Below are positions 48,808 through 60,990 of a stretch of 64,000 nt of DNA, in pieces. The translations under genes and the position numbers were made by a program. The notes under the pieces are model-generated. The model saw nothing but the letters and a program-made list of their open reading frames with translations, ran no database searches and was not told the DNA's origin. Position 1 is the stretch's first letter. Each line of letters starts with the position of its first letter. The stretch comes from Halopseudomonas salegens (GTDB taxonomy: Bacteria > Pseudomonadota > Gammaproteobacteria > Pseudomonadales > Pseudomonadaceae): positions 1,612,001 to 1,676,000 of the forward strand of contig NZ_LT629787.1 of the NCBI RefSeq assembly GCF_900105655.1, in the 5' to 3' direction.

Positions 48808-51189
48808 TTATTTCCTTAGCGTGGCATTGAACCCTTGCTCCAGGGACGTGAGTACCTTGTCCATGACAGCATTCACCTCTTCATCAGTAAGAGTGCGCGA
48901 GGAATGCTGCAAGGTCAAGCCAATTGCCAGACTTTTTCTATGCGGATCAATACCTTTGCCTGCATAAACGTCAAACAACCTGAGATTTTTCAGGTGTTCT
49001 CCCGCCTGTTGGCGAATATTGACCAACAAATCCTCGGCCAATACTGTCTGATCAACAACCAATGCAATGTCCCGCCGCACCTCGGGGAAACGCGACAATT
49101 CGGCAAACGCAGGCAAGCGACCCTGCTTGATCACGTTCAAACTCAGCTCGAACGCAAACACCGGGCCGTGCAGGTCCAGCGCCGTAACCAGCTGTGGATG
49201 CAGCGCCCCCAGCCAGCCAACCAGGGTATCGCCACGCATAACACGCGCGCTCTGGCCGGGATGCAGTGCTGGATGCTCTGCGGGTTCAAAACGGTAGCTG
49301 GTCAGCGCACCACCCTGCCCCAGTATTGCTTCGACGTCGCCCTTGAGATCAAAGAAATCCAGTTTGTCGCCACTGTTGGCCCAGCCTTCCGGCAAGCGAG
49401 CACCACAGGCTATGCCTGCCAGCATTGGTTCCTGCAGCAAATCACCAGCGGCCTGGGGTACAAAGCGCAGCCCACTTTCAAACAGACGAACACGGGCCTG
49501 TTGACGGTTCTGATTGTGCAGCAGTGCCTTGCTCAGGCCGGGCAACAGGCTGGTCCGCATCACCGCCATGTCGGCGGAAATCGGGTTGGCCAGCGCCAAA
49601 GGCTCATGCTCAGGATCAAACTGCTTGCTCAACTCCGGCTCGATAAAGCTGTAGGTGATGGCTTCCTGGTAACCGCGGGCAACCAGCAGGCGGCGCAATA
49701 CCGGCAATTCACCACGGGCTTCAGGCTGTGCTTGCAGATTCAGAGCCGCCGTCGGCGCACTGACCGGCAAGCGGTTGTAACCGTACAGCCGGGCCAGCTC
49801 TTCGATCAGATCGATTTCCAGGCTGATATCAAAGCGGTGACTGGGCACCTCAACCTGCCACTCACCATCGATAGCCTTGGCCACGCCAAGCCCCAGATGA
49901 TGCAGATAGCTTTCCACGTCGGACGCCGGGATCGCCATGCCGAGCATCTGCTGGATGCGCGCGTCACGCAGGGTAATGTGCGCCACTTGCGGCAGGTGTT
50001 CGTTGGCTACCTGTTCGATCACCGGACCCGGCTCACCACCAACGGTCTCGAGAATCAGTGCGGTTGCCCGCTCCATGGCTTCGCGCTGCAATTGCCAATC
50101 CACACCACGCTCGAAACGGTGCGAAGAATCCGTGTGCAAGCCATAAGCGCGCGCCTTGCCGGCAATCGCAATGGTGTCGAAAAAAGCACTTTCCAGGAAC
50201 AGGTCGGTGGTATCGCTGGCAACACCGCTGTGCTCGCCACCCATAACGCCGGCCATGGCCAGGGCGCGTTCATGGTCGGCAATCACCAGATTGTCACTGT
50301 GCAGCGTGAGCTCCTGGCCATCAAGCAGAGTCAGCTTTTCGCCCTCCTCGGCCATACGCACACGAATGCCACCCTGGATCTGCTTGAGGTCAAAGGCATG
50401 CATCGGCTGACCGAGTTCCAGCATGACGTAGTTGGTGATATCCACCACCGGGTCGATGCTGCGAATATCACTGCGGCGCAGGCGTTCAACCATCCACAAC
50501 GGCGTTGGCCGCGACAGGTCAACATTGCGCACAATCCGGCCGACATAGCGCGGGCAAGCCTGCGGGGCCAGCAACTCGACCGGACGGGTCTCTTCGTTGA
50601 CCGCCGGTACCGGATCAATCGTCGGGCGACAGACGTTCTCTGCATAATTGGCAGCAACTTCACGGGCCAAACCTGCGATCGACAGGCAGTCACCCCGGTT
50701 GGGCGTCAGGTCGACATCGATAATGGTATCGTCGAGGCCGAGGTATTCGCGCAGGCATGTGCCAGTGGGTGCGTCGGCAGCCAACTCGAACAGACCGTCG
50801 CTGTCGTCAGACAGTTGCAGTTCCGAGGCGGCACAGAGCATGCCGAAAGATTCCACGCCGCGCAGCTTGGCCTTTTTGATCTTGAAGTCTTCACCCAATA
50901 CGGCGCCCACGGTGGCAAAGGGTACCTTGATGCCGGGGCGTGCATTGGGGGCACCGCAGACCACCTGGAACTGCTCGCTGCCGTTGCTGACCTGGCAAAC
51001 GCGCAGCTTGTCGGCATCCGGGTGCTGTTCGGTACTGACGATCTCACCGACAATTACGCCACTGAAGGCGCCGGCAGCGGGCTCTACGCCATCAACTTCC
51101 AGCCCGGTCATGGACAAGCGGGCAACCAGCTCATCGCCTGTCACCTGCGGATTTACCCAGGTCCGCAGCCACTGTTCACTGAATTTCAT
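48808..51189 (-). CDS. pheT: Phenylalanine-tRNA ligase beta subunit
   Basis: The 793-residue beta chain of the alpha2-beta2 synthetase that charges tRNA-Phe. The tRNA-binding EMAP-like domain (about 40-150), the B3/B4 editing domain (about 210-375), the B5 domain (about 400-475) and the C-terminal ferredoxin-fold anticodon-binding domain (about 700-793) are in their usual order. Start [14 protein letters not shown] is typical. It follows pheS by about 40 bases. Confidence 0.98.
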   Translation of the reverse strand: MKFSEQWLRTWVNPQVTGDELVARLSMTGLEVDGVEPAAGAFSGVIVGEIVSTEQHPDADKLRVCQVSNGSEQFQVVCGAPNARPGIKVPFATVGAVLGEDFKIKKAKLRGVESFGMLCAASELQLSDDSDGLFELAADAPTGTCLREYLGLDDTIIDVDLTPNRGDCLSIAGLAREVAANYAENVCRPTIDPVPAVNEETRPVELLAPQACPRYVGRIVRNVDLSRPTPLWMVERLRRSDIRSIDPVVDITNYVMLELGQPMHAFDLKQIQGGIRVRMAEEGEKLTLLDGQELTLHSDNLVIADHERALAMAGVMGGEHSGVASDTTDLFLESAFFDTIAIAGKARAYGLHTDSSHRFERGVDWQLQREAMERATALILETVGGEPGPVIEQVANEHLPQVAHITLRDARIQQMLGMAIPASDVESYLHHLGLGVAKAIDGEWQVEVPSHRFDISLEIDLIEELARLYGYNRLPVSAPTAALNLQAQPEARGELPVLRRLLVARGYQEAITYSFIEPELSKQFDPEHEPLALANPISADMAVMRTSLLPGLSKALLHNQNRQQARVRLFESGLRFVPQAAGDLLQEPMLAGIACGARLPEGWANSGDKLDFFDLKGDVEAILGQGGALTSYRFEPAEHPALHPGQSARVMRGDTLVGWLGALHPQLVTALDLHGPVFAFELSLNVIKQGRLPAFAELSRFPEVRRDIALVVDQTVLAEDLLVNIRQQAGEHLKNLRLFDVYAGKGIDPHRKSLAIGLTLQHSSRTLTDEEVNAVMDKVLTSLEQGFNATLRK

Positions 51190-51228
51190 TATTGGTTCCT
51201 GCTCTCAAAGGAATGGCGGATGCGACGC

Positions 51229-52286
<1,058 letters not shown>

Positions 52287-52338
52287 CATTGACGTTGCCA
52301 TCTACCCCTTGCGGGGCAGGGATTGTCGTAACGAGGGC

Positions 52339-52695
52339 TTAAGCCAGGCTAGCCTTTGCTTTTTCGACAATCGCGGTAAACGCCGCTTTTTCGTTCACAG
52401 CCAGATCGGCCAGAACCTTGCGGTCGATTTCAACGTTGGCCTTTTTCAGACCGGCAATCAGACGGCTGTAAGACAGACCATTCTGACGGGCACCGGCATT
52501 GATACGGGCAATCCACAGGGCACGGAACTGACGCTTGCGCTGCTTGCGGTCACGATAGGCGTACTGACCTGCCTTGATGACTGCCTGCTTGGCTACGCGG
52601 AAAACGCGCGAACGCGCACCGTAATAGCCTTTGGCGAGTTTCAGAACTTTCTTGTGACGCTTACGCGCCGTAACACCACGCTTGACACGAGCCAT
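52339..52695 (-). CDS. rplT: 50S ribosomal protein L20
   Basis: The 118-residue L20 protein, needed early in assembly of the large ribosomal subunit. [19 protein letters not shown] and [19 protein letters not shown] are its signature segments. It follows rpmI by 23 bases. In enterobacteria L20 represses rpmI-rplT translation by binding the mRNA; whether the same applies here is not visible from sequence alone. Confidence 0.98.
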   Translation of the reverse strand: MARVKRGVTARKRHKKVLKLAKGYYGARSRVFRVAKQAVIKAGQYAYRDRKQRKRQFRALWIARINAGARQNGLSYSRLIAGLKKANVEIDRKVLADLAVNEKAAFTAIVEKAKASLA

Positions 52696-52718
52696 TCTTT
52701 ATATCCTCTAACCTTGAC

Positions 52719-52913
52719 TTAACGGAGGCGCAACATGCGCTCAACTTTTTGCACATCAGAAGCAGCCAGCTGCGAAGTACCACGCAGTTGACGCTTACGC
52801 TTGGTGCTCATCTTGGTCAGGATGTGGCTCTTGAAAGCGTGCTTGTGCTTGAGACCGTTCCCGGTTTTCTTGAAGCGCTTCGCAGCGCCACTTTTCGTCT
52901 TCATCTTTGCCAT
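52719..52913 (-). CDS. rpmI: 50S ribosomal protein L35
   Basis: The 64-residue L35 protein (start [17 protein letters not shown], end [11 protein letters not shown]). Two in-frame ATGs exist, at 52919 and 52913. The second matches the conserved protein start and is about 11 bases from GGAG; the first is only five bases from it. It lies between infC and rplT as in most bacteria. Confidence 0.97.
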   Translation of the reverse strand: MAKMKTKSGAAKRFKKTGNGLKHKHAFKSHILTKMSTKRKRQLRGTSQLAASDVQKVERMLRLR

Positions 52914-52975
52914 GTTCATGTAACTCCACGTAAGAGTGAATAAGGTAATCGCAAGGCCTGGCGTTGCCCTGGAGA

Positions 52976-53521
52976 TTACTTTTTCTTCTTGGGTGCGAGG
53001 ATCATCATCAGCTGCCGACCTTCCATCTTCGGGTGCTGTTCCACAGTGCCGTATTCCAGCAGGTCAGCTTCGACCCGTTTCAACAGCTCCATGCCCAGCT
53101 CCTGATGCGCCATTTCGCGGCCTCGGAATCGCAAGGATACCTTGGCCTTGTCCCCATCAGAGAGAAACCGGATAAGGTTACGTAGTTTAACCTTGTAGTC
53201 TCCCTCTTCCGTCCCTGGACGAAACTTTACTTCTTTGATCTGAATCTGTTTCTGATTCTTGCGCGCGGCAGCCTGCTGCTTCTTTTTCTCGAACAGGTGC
53301 TTGCCGTAATCCATGATCCGGCAAACAGGCGGCTCAGCATCAGGGGAGATTTCAACCAGGTCCAGCTTGACCTCCTCTGCGGCGGTCATGGCTTCCTGAA
53401 TGGACACGATACCGATTTGCTCACCGTCAGCGCCAATCAGGCGAACTTCGGTCGCCGTGATGTTTTCGTTGATCGGCGGGCGTTGTGCGGCTCTTTTGTC
53501 TTGTCTCATCTCGCGTTTAAT
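52976..53521 (-). CDS. infC: Translation initiation factor IF-3 with an AUU start
   Basis: A 181-residue IF-3 that keeps the 30S subunit free and checks the start codon. The best start is ATT at 53521: GGAG lies 8 bases upstream, and the encoded [11 protein letters not shown] matches the usual Pseudomonas start. The ATG at 53509 has no ribosome-binding site at proper distance. AUU starts are known in infC and let IF-3 repress its own translation. Landmarks are [26 protein letters not shown] and [12 protein letters not shown]. The start follows the thrS stop by two bases. Confidence 0.95.
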   Translation of the reverse strand: MKREMRQDKRAAQRPPINENITATEVRLIGADGEQIGIVSIQEAMTAAEEVKLDLVEISPDAEPPVCRIMDYGKHLFEKKKQQAAARKNQKQIQIKEVKFRPGTEEGDYKVKLRNLIRFLSDGDKAKVSLRFRGREMAHQELGMELLKRVEADLLEYGTVEQHPKMEGRQLMMILAPKKKK

Positions 53522-53523
53522 CG

Positions 53524-55449
53524 TTATTGCTCCGAATTCGGGCGGCCTCGTTGTGCGACAGCAGCGGCGAGGAACTCTGCGAACTCGGTAACCGTCATGG
53601 AACCCAGATCTTTGCCCTCCCGTGTGCGCACGGCCACAGTGTGCGATTCGACTTCCCGGTCACCTACGACCAACAGATAGGGAGTCTTGTGTAAAGTGTG
53701 CTCACGGATTTTAAAACCGATCTTCTCGTTTCTCAAGTCCGCTTGTGCACGATAGCCCATTTCATTCAATGTTTTCTCGACTTCTCGGCAAAATTCCGCC
53801 TGATTGTCGGTAATATTCAATACGGCAGCCTGATGCGGGGCCAACCAGGCCGGAAAATCACCGGCATAGTGCTCGATCAGAATACCGATAAAGCGCTCGA
53901 ATGATCCCAGAATTGCCCGATGCAGCATCACCGGATGCTTGCGGCTGCCATCTTCGGCGACATATTGCGCGCCCAAACGGCCCGGCAAAAGGAAATCCAG
54001 CTGTAAAGTACCACACTGCCAGACACGCCCCAGGCAATCACGCAGGGAAAATTCGATCTTCGGTCCGTAGAAGGCGCCCTCACCCGGCTGCAAATCCCAC
54101 TCCAGGCCGGCTTCATTCAGCGCTTCTTCCAGTGCCTTTTCGGCCAGATCCCAGTCGGCGTCATCACCCATGCGGTCATCCGGACGGGTCGACAGCTTCA
54201 ACTCGACATCATCAAAGCCGAAGTCACGATAGACCTGCAGGGTCAGTTGGATAAAGTCAGCCGCCTCCTGCTTGATCTGCTCGTCGGTACAGAAAATGTG
54301 CGCATCATCCTGAGTAAAGCCGCGCACGCGCATCAGACCATGCAGCGAGCCGGAAGGCTCATTGCGGTGACAGGAACCGAACTCGGCCAGACGCAACGGC
54401 AGATCACGGTAGCTTTTCAGCCCCTGATTGAATACCTGTACGTGGCACGGGCAATTCATTGGCTTGACCGCGTAATCACGGCTTTCCGACTCGGTGGTAA
54501 ACATATTCGCCGAGTAATGCTGCCAATGGCCGGAGCGCTCCCAGAGCACCTTGTCGACCACCTGTGGCGTCTTGATTTCCTGGTAACCGGATTTGCGCTG
54601 CAAGTCGCGCATGTACTGTTCCAGCACCTGATATACGGTCCAACCCGCCGGGTGCCAGAACACCATGCCCGGTGCTTCTTCCTGGGTATGGAACAGGCCG
54701 AGGCGTTTGCCGATCTTGCGGTGATCGCGTTTTTCCGCTTCTTCGAGGCGGGTAATATAAGCAGCCAACTGCTTCTTGTCGGCCCAGGCCGTGCCGTAAA
54801 TTCGCTGCAACTGTTCGTTGCGTGCGTCACCGCGCCAGTAGGCACCGGAAATCCGCGTCAGCTTGAATGCCTTGAGAAAGCGCGTATTCGGCACGTGCGG
54901 GCCGCGGCACATGTCGAGATAGTCTTCATGGTAATACAGACCCATCTGCGTTTCGTCGGGCATATCCTCGACCAGGCGCAGTTTGTAATCTTCATTGCGG
55001 GCCTTGAATGCCTCGATCACCTCGGCGCGCGGGGTCATCTTCTTGACCACGTCGTACTCGGTGGCGATCAGCTCACGCATGCGGCTTTCGATCGCCGCCA
55101 TGTCTTCCGGCGTAAAGGGACGCTCGTAGGAGATGTCGTAATAGAAGCCATCCTCGATCACCGGACCAATCACCATCTTGGCGCTCGGATACAGCTGTTT
55201 GACCGCATGCCCGATCAGGTGCGCGCAACTGTGGCGGATAATATCCAGCCCGTCGGCATCCTTGGGGGTAATGATCTGCAGCGTTGCGTCCTGCTCGATC
55301 AGGTCACAGGCATCAACCAGGCGGCCGTCAACACGACCGGCAAGGGTTGCCTTGGCCAGACCGGCACCGATGGATTGCGCCACATCGGCCACAGTCACGG
55401 CATGATCAAAGGAACGCTGGCTGCCGTCCGGTAGAGTAATGACAGGCAT
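53524..55449 (-). CDS. thrS: Threonine-tRNA ligase
   Basis: A 641-residue class II synthetase. The TGS domain (about 1-60), the editing domain with HXXXH in [13 protein letters not shown] (about 73-77), the catalytic core with zinc ligands (Cys in [10 protein letters not shown], about 335) and the anticodon-binding domain (about 540-641) are all in place. It heads the thrS-infC-rpmI-rplT-pheST-ihfA cluster, downstream of tRNA-Val. No leader resembling the tRNA-like E. coli operator could be recognised by eye. Confidence 0.98.
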   Translation of the reverse strand: MPVITLPDGSQRSFDHAVTVADVAQSIGAGLAKATLAGRVDGRLVDACDLIEQDATLQIITPKDADGLDIIRHSCAHLIGHAVKQLYPSAKMVIGPVIEDGFYYDISYERPFTPEDMAAIESRMRELIATEYDVVKKMTPRAEVIEAFKARNEDYKLRLVEDMPDETQMGLYYHEDYLDMCRGPHVPNTRFLKAFKLTRISGAYWRGDARNEQLQRIYGTAWADKKQLAAYITRLEEAEKRDHRKIGKRLGLFHTQEEAPGMVFWHPAGWTVYQVLEQYMRDLQRKSGYQEIKTPQVVDKVLWERSGHWQHYSANMFTTESESRDYAVKPMNCPCHVQVFNQGLKSYRDLPLRLAEFGSCHRNEPSGSLHGLMRVRGFTQDDAHIFCTDEQIKQEAADFIQLTLQVYRDFGFDDVELKLSTRPDDRMGDDADWDLAEKALEEALNEAGLEWDLQPGEGAFYGPKIEFSLRDCLGRVWQCGTLQLDFLLPGRLGAQYVAEDGSRKHPVMLHRAILGSFERFIGILIEHYAGDFPAWLAPHQAAVLNITDNQAEFCREVEKTLNEMGYRAQADLRNEKIGFKIREHTLHKTPYLLVVGDREVESHTVAVRTREGKDLGSMTVTEFAEFLAAAVAQRGRPNSEQ

Positions 55450-55593
55450 AGTAGGCCTCTCCTTTCAGTGGTGACCCCTACGCAAGGCCACGTGATGGAT
55501 ATGCCGTTACGCCGGGAAAACAGTGACCTGACTGGCAGTACCAGAGCCAGAGACTCGAAAGTCGGTCACAGCCCGTAGTGACGGCGCTGAAAA

Positions 55594-55622
55594 CAAAAAA
55601 CCCGGCCGCAGGGGACCGGGTT
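55594..55622 (-). terminator. Terminator after tRNA-Val
   Basis: On the minus strand AACCCGG and CCGGGTT form a stem with a long C/G-rich loop, followed by TTTTTTGTTTT. It begins about seven bases after the encoded CCA of tRNA-Val and separates the tRNA from the thrS operon. Confidence 0.85.
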
Positions 55623-55628
55623 CGAAAC

Positions 55629-55705
55629 TGGTAGGCACGATTGGATTCGAACCAACGACCCCCACCATGTCAAGGTGGTGCTCTAACCAACTGAGCTACG
55701 TGCCT
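55629..55705 (-). tRNA. tRNA-Val(GAC)
   Basis: The minus strand folds as a cloverleaf: acceptor AGGCACG/CGTGCCT, D-arm AGCTCAGTTGGTTAGAGC, anticodon stem CCACC/GGTGG with loop TTGACAT (anticodon GAC), T-loop GTTCGAATC and encoded CCA. It precedes thrS with its own terminator between them. Confidence 0.97.
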
Positions 55706-55870
55706 GCAATGGAGGCGAACTTTACGCAGGCCGTCGCCCCTTGTCAAGCTTAAGTAACTGAATAAAAGCGAAAAAACCCGAGCCACGAAAATCCAGCCTG
55801 CAACAGACATCTTGTGCCTTTCAACAGACCTCGACATACTCAAGGGAGTAATCCAGACCCGGTGAAAGCA

Positions 55871-57586
55871 ATGACGATAAAAAGCCGAGAGGCGCTCAAT
55901 CTCCGCCTGAACAATTACCGCGCCGAATTGCCGGAAAAACTGCTCGGACAGATTCTGCTCGAACGCGGACTGATCACGCCCGATCAATTGAAGGCCGCAC
56001 TCAACCTGCAACGCAAGCAGCCCGTCAAGTTGCGCCTGGGTGAAATGCTGTTGAATATCAACGCCATCAACCAGGAACAACTGAGCAGCGTAATCGCCGA
56101 GCAACTGAAAGTACCGGTGGTCGATCTGGCCGAATTTGACCTGGATGACGGCCTGCTTGCCCTGTTGCCCGAAGAAATCGCCCGTCAATATCAGGTAATC
56201 CCCTTGATGGTGCATGCCGAACGGCTGATTGTTGCCTGTCCGGACCCTACCCAGCACGAATTGCTGCATTTGCTCGGCTTTATAACCGGCAAACCCGTGG
56301 AAGCGGTTTTGGCCGATACGCAGGCGATCGAGCATGCGATCAACATGCACTACGGCACGGTGGCAGCGGATGTCTTGCCGGAGGATGAGACCCGGGAACC
56401 GGTGCTTTCATTGCAACAGATGAAGCAGTTGGCGGAAGACAAACCGACCGTGCGTTTTGTTGATAACCTGCTGGAAGATGCCATCAGCCGGCGCGCCTCG
56501 GACATTCATATCCGCCCTGACGAGAAAGAAGCCAGCATCCAGTTCCGGGTTGATGGTGTGCTGCTGGATATTCGCAAGATCCGTCGCGCCGCCCTGCCCG
56601 CCATCGTCAGCCGCATCAAGATTGTCGGTGGCATGAATATCGCCGAACGCCGCCTGCCACAGGACGGACGCTACATGGTGCGCATGCACGACCGGGTGAT
56701 CGACCTGCGTCTGTCGATCATGCCCACGGTGCATGGTGAAAGCGTGGTCATGCGCATTCTGGATACCAACCAGAGCATGAAAAAGCTCGAGGATCTGGGC
56801 TTTTCCGAACAGGATGCCGCGCGCTTTCGCCGGCTGGTCAGCCTTAACCAGGGCATTTTGCTGGTCACCGGCCCAACGGGTTCGGGCAAAAGCACTACCC
56901 TGTACGCAGCCATCAATGATATTCGCAACACCGGGGTCAACATCATCACGGTGGAAGATCCGGTCGAATACCAGATCGAGGGCATTCGCCAGATTCAGGT
57001 ACGTTCCGGCATCGGCTACACCTTTGCCCGCGCCCTGCGCCATATTCTGCGACATGACCCGGATGTGATCATGGTCGGCGAGATTCGCGACCATGAAACC
57101 GCCATGATGGCCAGTGAAAGCGCGCTGACCGGACATCTGGTCCTCAGCACCCTGCATACCAACAGTGCGTCCAGCACAATCACCCGGCTGCTGGAAATCG
57201 GCATAGCGCCCTATCTGGTCAACGCTACCCTGATCGGCGTTCTGGCTCAGCGCTTGGCTCGACGCAACTGCACTCACTGCCTGACCACGGAAAAAGTCCC
57301 CGATCATGTATTGCAGGCGCTGGGGCTGGATAGCCGGGAGACCTTCAAGACAGGTGCAGGCTGTGAGCACTGCAATGATCGTGGTTATGCGGGCCGTATT
57401 GCCGTTTATGAACTACTCGAAGTCACACCGAATCTGCGCCGACTGATCCAGCCGGACGCCGCCGCACAGGATATCGAAGAGCAAGCAATCAGCGACGGCA
57501 TGCGACCACTGACTCAAGGCGCACTGAACCTGGCCCGGCAGGGCGTAATCTCACTGGCCGAGGTCTATCGCGTGCGTCTGGAATAA
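55871..57586 (+). CDS. Orphan GspE/PilB-type secretion ATPase with MshEN-like N-terminus
   Basis: A 571-residue hexameric ATPase of the type II secretion/type IV pilus family. The N-terminal part has two tandem 24-residue MshEN-like motifs (LLGQILLERGLITPDQL, about residues 26-42, and RLGEMLLNINAINQEQL, about 55-71). The core carries Walker A GPTGSGKSTTLYAA, the Asp box, Walker B and a zinc-binding tetracysteine (CTHC and CEHC). No secretin, pilin or GspF gene lies nearby. The ATG at 55871 follows GGTGA; the upstream GTG at 55814 is less likely. MshEN domains bind cyclic di-GMP in known cases; here the first motif lacks the Arg. Confidence 0.87.
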   Translation: MTIKSREALNLRLNNYRAELPEKLLGQILLERGLITPDQLKAALNLQRKQPVKLRLGEMLLNINAINQEQLSSVIAEQLKVPVVDLAEFDLDDGLLALLPEEIARQYQVIPLMVHAERLIVACPDPTQHELLHLLGFITGKPVEAVLADTQAIEHAINMHYGTVAADVLPEDETREPVLSLQQMKQLAEDKPTVRFVDNLLEDAISRRASDIHIRPDEKEASIQFRVDGVLLDIRKIRRAALPAIVSRIKIVGGMNIAERRLPQDGRYMVRMHDRVIDLRLSIMPTVHGESVVMRILDTNQSMKKLEDLGFSEQDAARFRRLVSLNQGILLVTGPTGSGKSTTLYAAINDIRNTGVNIITVEDPVEYQIEGIRQIQVRSGIGYTFARALRHILRHDPDVIMVGEIRDHETAMMASESALTGHLVLSTLHTNSASSTITRLLEIGIAPYLVNATLIGVLAQRLARRNCTHCLTTEKVPDHVLQALGLDSRETFKTGAGCEHCNDRGYAGRIAVYELLEVTPNLRRLIQPDAAAQDIEEQAISDGMRPLTQGALNLARQGVISLAEVYRVRLE

Positions 57587-57623
57587 GGCTACACTGCGGG
57601 CAATCATTAACAAGGGGATTTTC

Positions 57624-58118
57624 ATGCGCCATTTGCTTACAGCCGCCCTGGCTACTGCTGCTCTGCTCGCCCAGCCGTTGCTGGCCAACGAATACAAGCA
57701 TGGTGATCTGTCTATCGACAATCCCTGGTCGCGCGCAATGCCCGCTGTCGCTCAGACCGGTGCGGTCTACCTGACGATCCGGAATGACGGCGACAAGACA
57801 GACACCCTTCTCAGTGCCAGCACGCCGGCTGCCGGTAAAACCGAGCTGCACGAGCATGTTCATGAAGACGGCCTGATGAAAATGCGCGAAATGTCTGAAG
57901 TGATCATTGCCGCAGGTGAGACCGTCGAATTCAAGCCCGGTGGTTATCACGTCATGCTGTTCAGTCTCCAACAAGAACTGTCAGCCGGCAGCGAACTGCC
58001 CCTGACACTGATTTTTGCTGAAGCCGGTGAAATTGAGGTTAGCGTTCAAGTAGTACCGAGCAGGGGTAGCCATAATGATCGTCGGCCGAACGAGCACGGC
58101 AACGACCACCAGCATTAA
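57624..58118 (+). CDS. PCu(A)C-type periplasmic copper chaperone
   Basis: A 164-residue protein with a signal peptide (LLTAALATAALLAQPLLA, ending near residue 22). The copper-binding HxnMxnHxM pattern is visible: His in ELHEHVHEDG, Met in LMKMREM and HVM in GGYHVMLF. The C-terminus ends with a His-rich tail (NDHQH). It would carry Cu(I) toward cytochrome oxidase assembly. It converges with the TRIC gene only 10 bases away. Confidence 0.9.
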   Translation: MRHLLTAALATAALLAQPLLANEYKHGDLSIDNPWSRAMPAVAQTGAVYLTIRNDGDKTDTLLSASTPAAGKTELHEHVHEDGLMKMREMSEVIIAAGETVEFKPGGYHVMLFSLQQELSAGSELPLTLIFAEAGEIEVSVQVVPSRGSHNDRRPNEHGNDHQH

Positions 58119-58128
58119 TAATGCCTGT

Positions 58129-58761
58129 TTATTGCTCAGGGGGCTCCCGATCGAGCAAATGAAAACGCGGCAACCCCAGATGCCAGCGGATTGCCGCCAG
58201 CCGAATGATCAGTACGACCGCAATCGCCAGTTTGACATCCAGATTGAACGGCCAGTTGAACGGATGCAGCAGGATATAGACAAGTGACCCGGCAATGCAG
58301 GCGGTGGCATAGATTTCCTTGTGGAAAATCAGCGGTATCTCGTTGCAGATGATGTCACGCATTACGCCGCCGGCAACACCGGTCATCACGCCCATGATCA
58401 CTGCTGCGCTCCAGGGTACGTCCAGCTGCATGGCCACCTGGGTACCAATCACGGTAAAGACCGCCAGGCCAAGCGCATCGGCTACCAGCAAACCGGTTTC
58501 ATGGATCGGGTGAGTCAGGCGCACCCAGAGCACAGTACCCAGCGCCGCCATTACCGCAACCAATATGTAGACTTCATTACCAATCCACAGCACCGGATAA
58601 TTGTTCAGGATCACATCACGCAGGGTACCGCCGCCCAGCGCGGTAATGATGGCGATGACCATCACCCCGAACAAGTCCATCGACTTGCGCCCAGCCATCA
58701 AAGCACCGGTGATGGCAAATACGGCGACGCCAAACAAATCAAGCGCATACAACCAGGTCAT
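58129..58761 (-). CDS. TRIC/UPF0126-family cation channel
   Basis: A 210-residue membrane protein with seven helices in two inverted repeats. Each repeat shows the conserved glycine pattern: GGGTLRDVILN in the first half and GGVMRDIICNEIP in the second half. The family resembles the trimeric K+ channel TRIC of eukaryotes and archaea. The ATG at 58761 starts the first helix (MTWLYALDLFGVAVFA); the longer frame upstream overlaps gorA and is a shadow. It follows gorA by one base. Confidence 0.9.
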   Translation of the reverse strand: MTWLYALDLFGVAVFAITGALMAGRKSMDLFGVMVIAIITALGGGTLRDVILNNYPVLWIGNEVYILVAVMAALGTVLWVRLTHPIHETGLLVADALGLAVFTVIGTQVAMQLDVPWSAAVIMGVMTGVAGGVMRDIICNEIPLIFHKEIYATACIAGSLVYILLHPFNWPFNLDVKLAIAVVLIIRLAAIRWHLGLPRFHLLDREPPEQ

Positions 58762-58762
58762 G

Positions 58763-60127
58763 TCAATCGACTCGAACGGGTGTACGCATGGTGACAAACT
58801 CTTCCGCCGCAGTGGGATGAATACCCAGGGTCGCATCGAACTGGGCCTTGGTAGCACCGGCTTTCATCGCCACAGCCAGCCCTTGCAGCATCTCGCCAGC
58901 TTCCGGACCAACCAGATGAATACCCAGAACCTTGTCGGTGGCCTTGTCGACCAACAACTTCATCAGACTCTGCTCATCCCGCCCGGCCAGAATATTGCGC
59001 ATCGGGCGGAAACGGCTGACAAACACCTTGAGTGCATAGCCCTGCTCGCGGGCCTCCTCTTCACTCAAGCCCAGCGTGGCGATATTCGGAATACAGAAGA
59101 CCGCGGTGGGAATATTCGCGTAATCAACCGGCACATAATCCTCTGGCCCGAACAAGCGCCTTGCCAGTGCCATACCCTCGGCCAGGGCCACCGGGGTCAG
59201 TTGCAGGGTATCGGTCACATCACCAATGGCAAAAATCGCCGGATCACTGGTCTGGTACTCAGGATCGACCGCCACAAACCCCTTGTCATCCAGCTGAACA
59301 TTGGTGTTTTCCAGCCCCAGACCATCCAGCTTGGGCCGCCGGCCGGTGGCATAAAGCACTAGATCGGTCTCAATGACTTCGCCATCCTGCAGGGTCACTC
59401 GATAGCTGCCGTCTGCCGATTGATCAATACGGGCCACATCACTGTTGAAGCGCAGCTCAGTGCCTTTCTTGTGCAGCATCTCAGCCATATGTTCGCGTAC
59501 TTCACGGTCAAACCCGCGCAGGAACAAATCACCGCGATAGAGCAGAGTCGATTCGCAACCCAGACCGTGAAAGATGCTGGCAAATTCAATCGCGATATAA
59601 CCACCACCGACCACCATTGTGCGCCTGGGCAGCTCCTCCAGGTAGAACACCTCGTTGGAGCTGATGACGTGCTCGCGACCCGGGAATTCGGGAATGAACG
59701 GCCAGCCGCCGGTGGCAATCACAATGCGCTCCGCGCTGTAAGTCTTGTCCCCTACCGCGACCGTATGCGAATCAATAAAGCGGGCGCGACCATCAATCAG
59801 GGTTATCCCGGCCCCGGTCAGCATGCCCCGGTAAATGGTATTCAGGCGCTGGACTTCAGCCGTCTTGTTATCACGCAGGCGCTGCCAGGTAAAACCGGCT
59901 GCCGCCAGGTCCCAGCCATAGCCCGCTGCGTCCGCCAGGTCTTCGGCAAAATGCGCTGCATAGGCGAACAGTTTTTTCGGCACACAACCAACATTCACGC
60001 AGGTGCCACCCAGGTACATATCTTCCGCCACCGCAACCCGGGCACCATAACTGGCCGCAATCCGGCTGGTTCGTACACCGCCTGACCCGGCACCAATGAC
60101 AAAAAGATCAAAATCGTAACTGGACAT
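58763..60127 (-). CDS. gorA: Glutathione-disulfide reductase
   Basis: A 454-residue FAD-dependent homodimer that reduces glutathione disulfide with NADPH. The FAD motif [15 protein letters not shown] is at about 9-23, the redox disulfide is [13 protein letters not shown] (about 41-53), and [17 protein letters not shown] marks the NADPH site. The catalytic His-Glu pair is in [10 protein letters not shown] near the end. An AGGAG site precedes the ATG. Confidence 0.96.
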   Translation of the reverse strand: MSSYDFDLFVIGAGSGGVRTSRIAASYGARVAVAEDMYLGGTCVNVGCVPKKLFAYAAHFAEDLADAAGYGWDLAAAGFTWQRLRDNKTAEVQRLNTIYRGMLTGAGITLIDGRARFIDSHTVAVGDKTYSAERIVIATGGWPFIPEFPGREHVISSNEVFYLEELPRRTMVVGGGYIAIEFASIFHGLGCESTLLYRGDLFLRGFDREVREHMAEMLHKKGTELRFNSDVARIDQSADGSYRVTLQDGEVIETDLVLYATGRRPKLDGLGLENTNVQLDDKGFVAVDPEYQTSDPAIFAIGDVTDTLQLTPVALAEGMALARRLFGPEDYVPVDYANIPTAVFCIPNIATLGLSEEEAREQGYALKVFVSRFRPMRNILAGRDEQSLMKLLVDKATDKVLGIHLVGPEAGEMLQGLAVAMKAGATKAQFDATLGIHPTAAEEFVTMRTPVRVD

Positions 60128-60204
60128 GCTGACTCCTCATTCAGGACTGCCACAGCATACCCCATCCCCTATGCCATGTGGATGGGTGAGCGCCGCACAA
60201 GGGA

Positions 60205-60990
60205 TCAGCAAGAACGCATGCGCAGCTTTTGTCCGCCAACCAGTACGCCCATCAAGCCCAGTTGAAGCAGCACAAGCACAGGTGCAAAGGGTTGATCCAG
60301 CCACAGGCTGACCACCCAGGCGCAGACGAAGGCCAAAAACGCCAGCAGCTGACTCCAGACCAGCAGGTGCGTCAGGTTCTTTGCCACGCGTGCAGCAGCC
60401 CAGGCCGGCAGCAACAAGGTTGCCATGGCACCCGGTACACCCAGGGCCTGTGCCCCGACCACAATCACCAGCACCAACCAGCCGAGTTCCAGTGACCGCC
60501 AATACCAGGCAAGACCAGGCTGGGCGCTGATATCCGGCTGCCGCTGTGCCCAGAGCCAGACCCGGCGCAACATCGGCAACACGATGACGGACAGTGCAAC
60601 CAGGGCAGTAACCCGGACCAACTCGCGAACCCCGGTGAAATAGAGCTGGCCATCGACCCAACGCGCTGCGGCCAGGCTGGCTTGTGAGATATTTGCCGCC
60701 AACAGGGTAATAACCGCCAGACCGGCGAGAAACAGAGTCAACGACAAGCGCTCGGCATCATGCCAGCGTCGCTGGATGGCCAAAGCCAGCGCAGCCAATA
60801 CCAAGGCCGGCCACAATACCGGAATGGCCAGCACCGAGGCGGCCACACCGCCAACTGCGGCCCACTGGCTGACGGCAAACACTTGCCAGACCGACCCACG
60901 CAACAAGAGCCCGACTCCGGCCAGAGTCAGTAATATCGTTGTCAGCAGACCATTGACCAGAGGCAGCAAAAACCAATCATGCAGACTCAA
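60205..60990 (-). CDS. Metal (zinc) ABC transporter permease
   Basis: A 261-residue ZnuB-like permease with about eight helices (start LSLHDWFLLPLVNGLLTTI). The TTG at 60990 has GGAG 7 bases upstream and overlaps the end of the ATPase gene by 14 bases. Earlier in-frame ATG would lie inside the ATPase gene. The motif GVPGAMATLLLPAWAA is the conserved cytoplasmic loop region of the family. It would form the zinc channel with the ATPase and binding protein encoded upstream. Confidence 0.85.
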   Translation of the reverse strand: MSLHDWFLLPLVNGLLTTILLTLAGVGLLLRGSVWQVFAVSQWAAVGGVAASVLAIPVLWPALVLAALALAIQRRWHDAERLSLTLFLAGLAVITLLAANISQASLAAARWVDGQLYFTGVRELVRVTALVALSVIVLPMLRRVWLWAQRQPDISAQPGLAWYWRSLELGWLVLVIVVGAQALGVPGAMATLLLPAWAAARVAKNLTHLLVWSQLLAFLAFVCAWVVSLWLDQPFAPVLVLLQLGLMGVLVGGQKLRMRSC

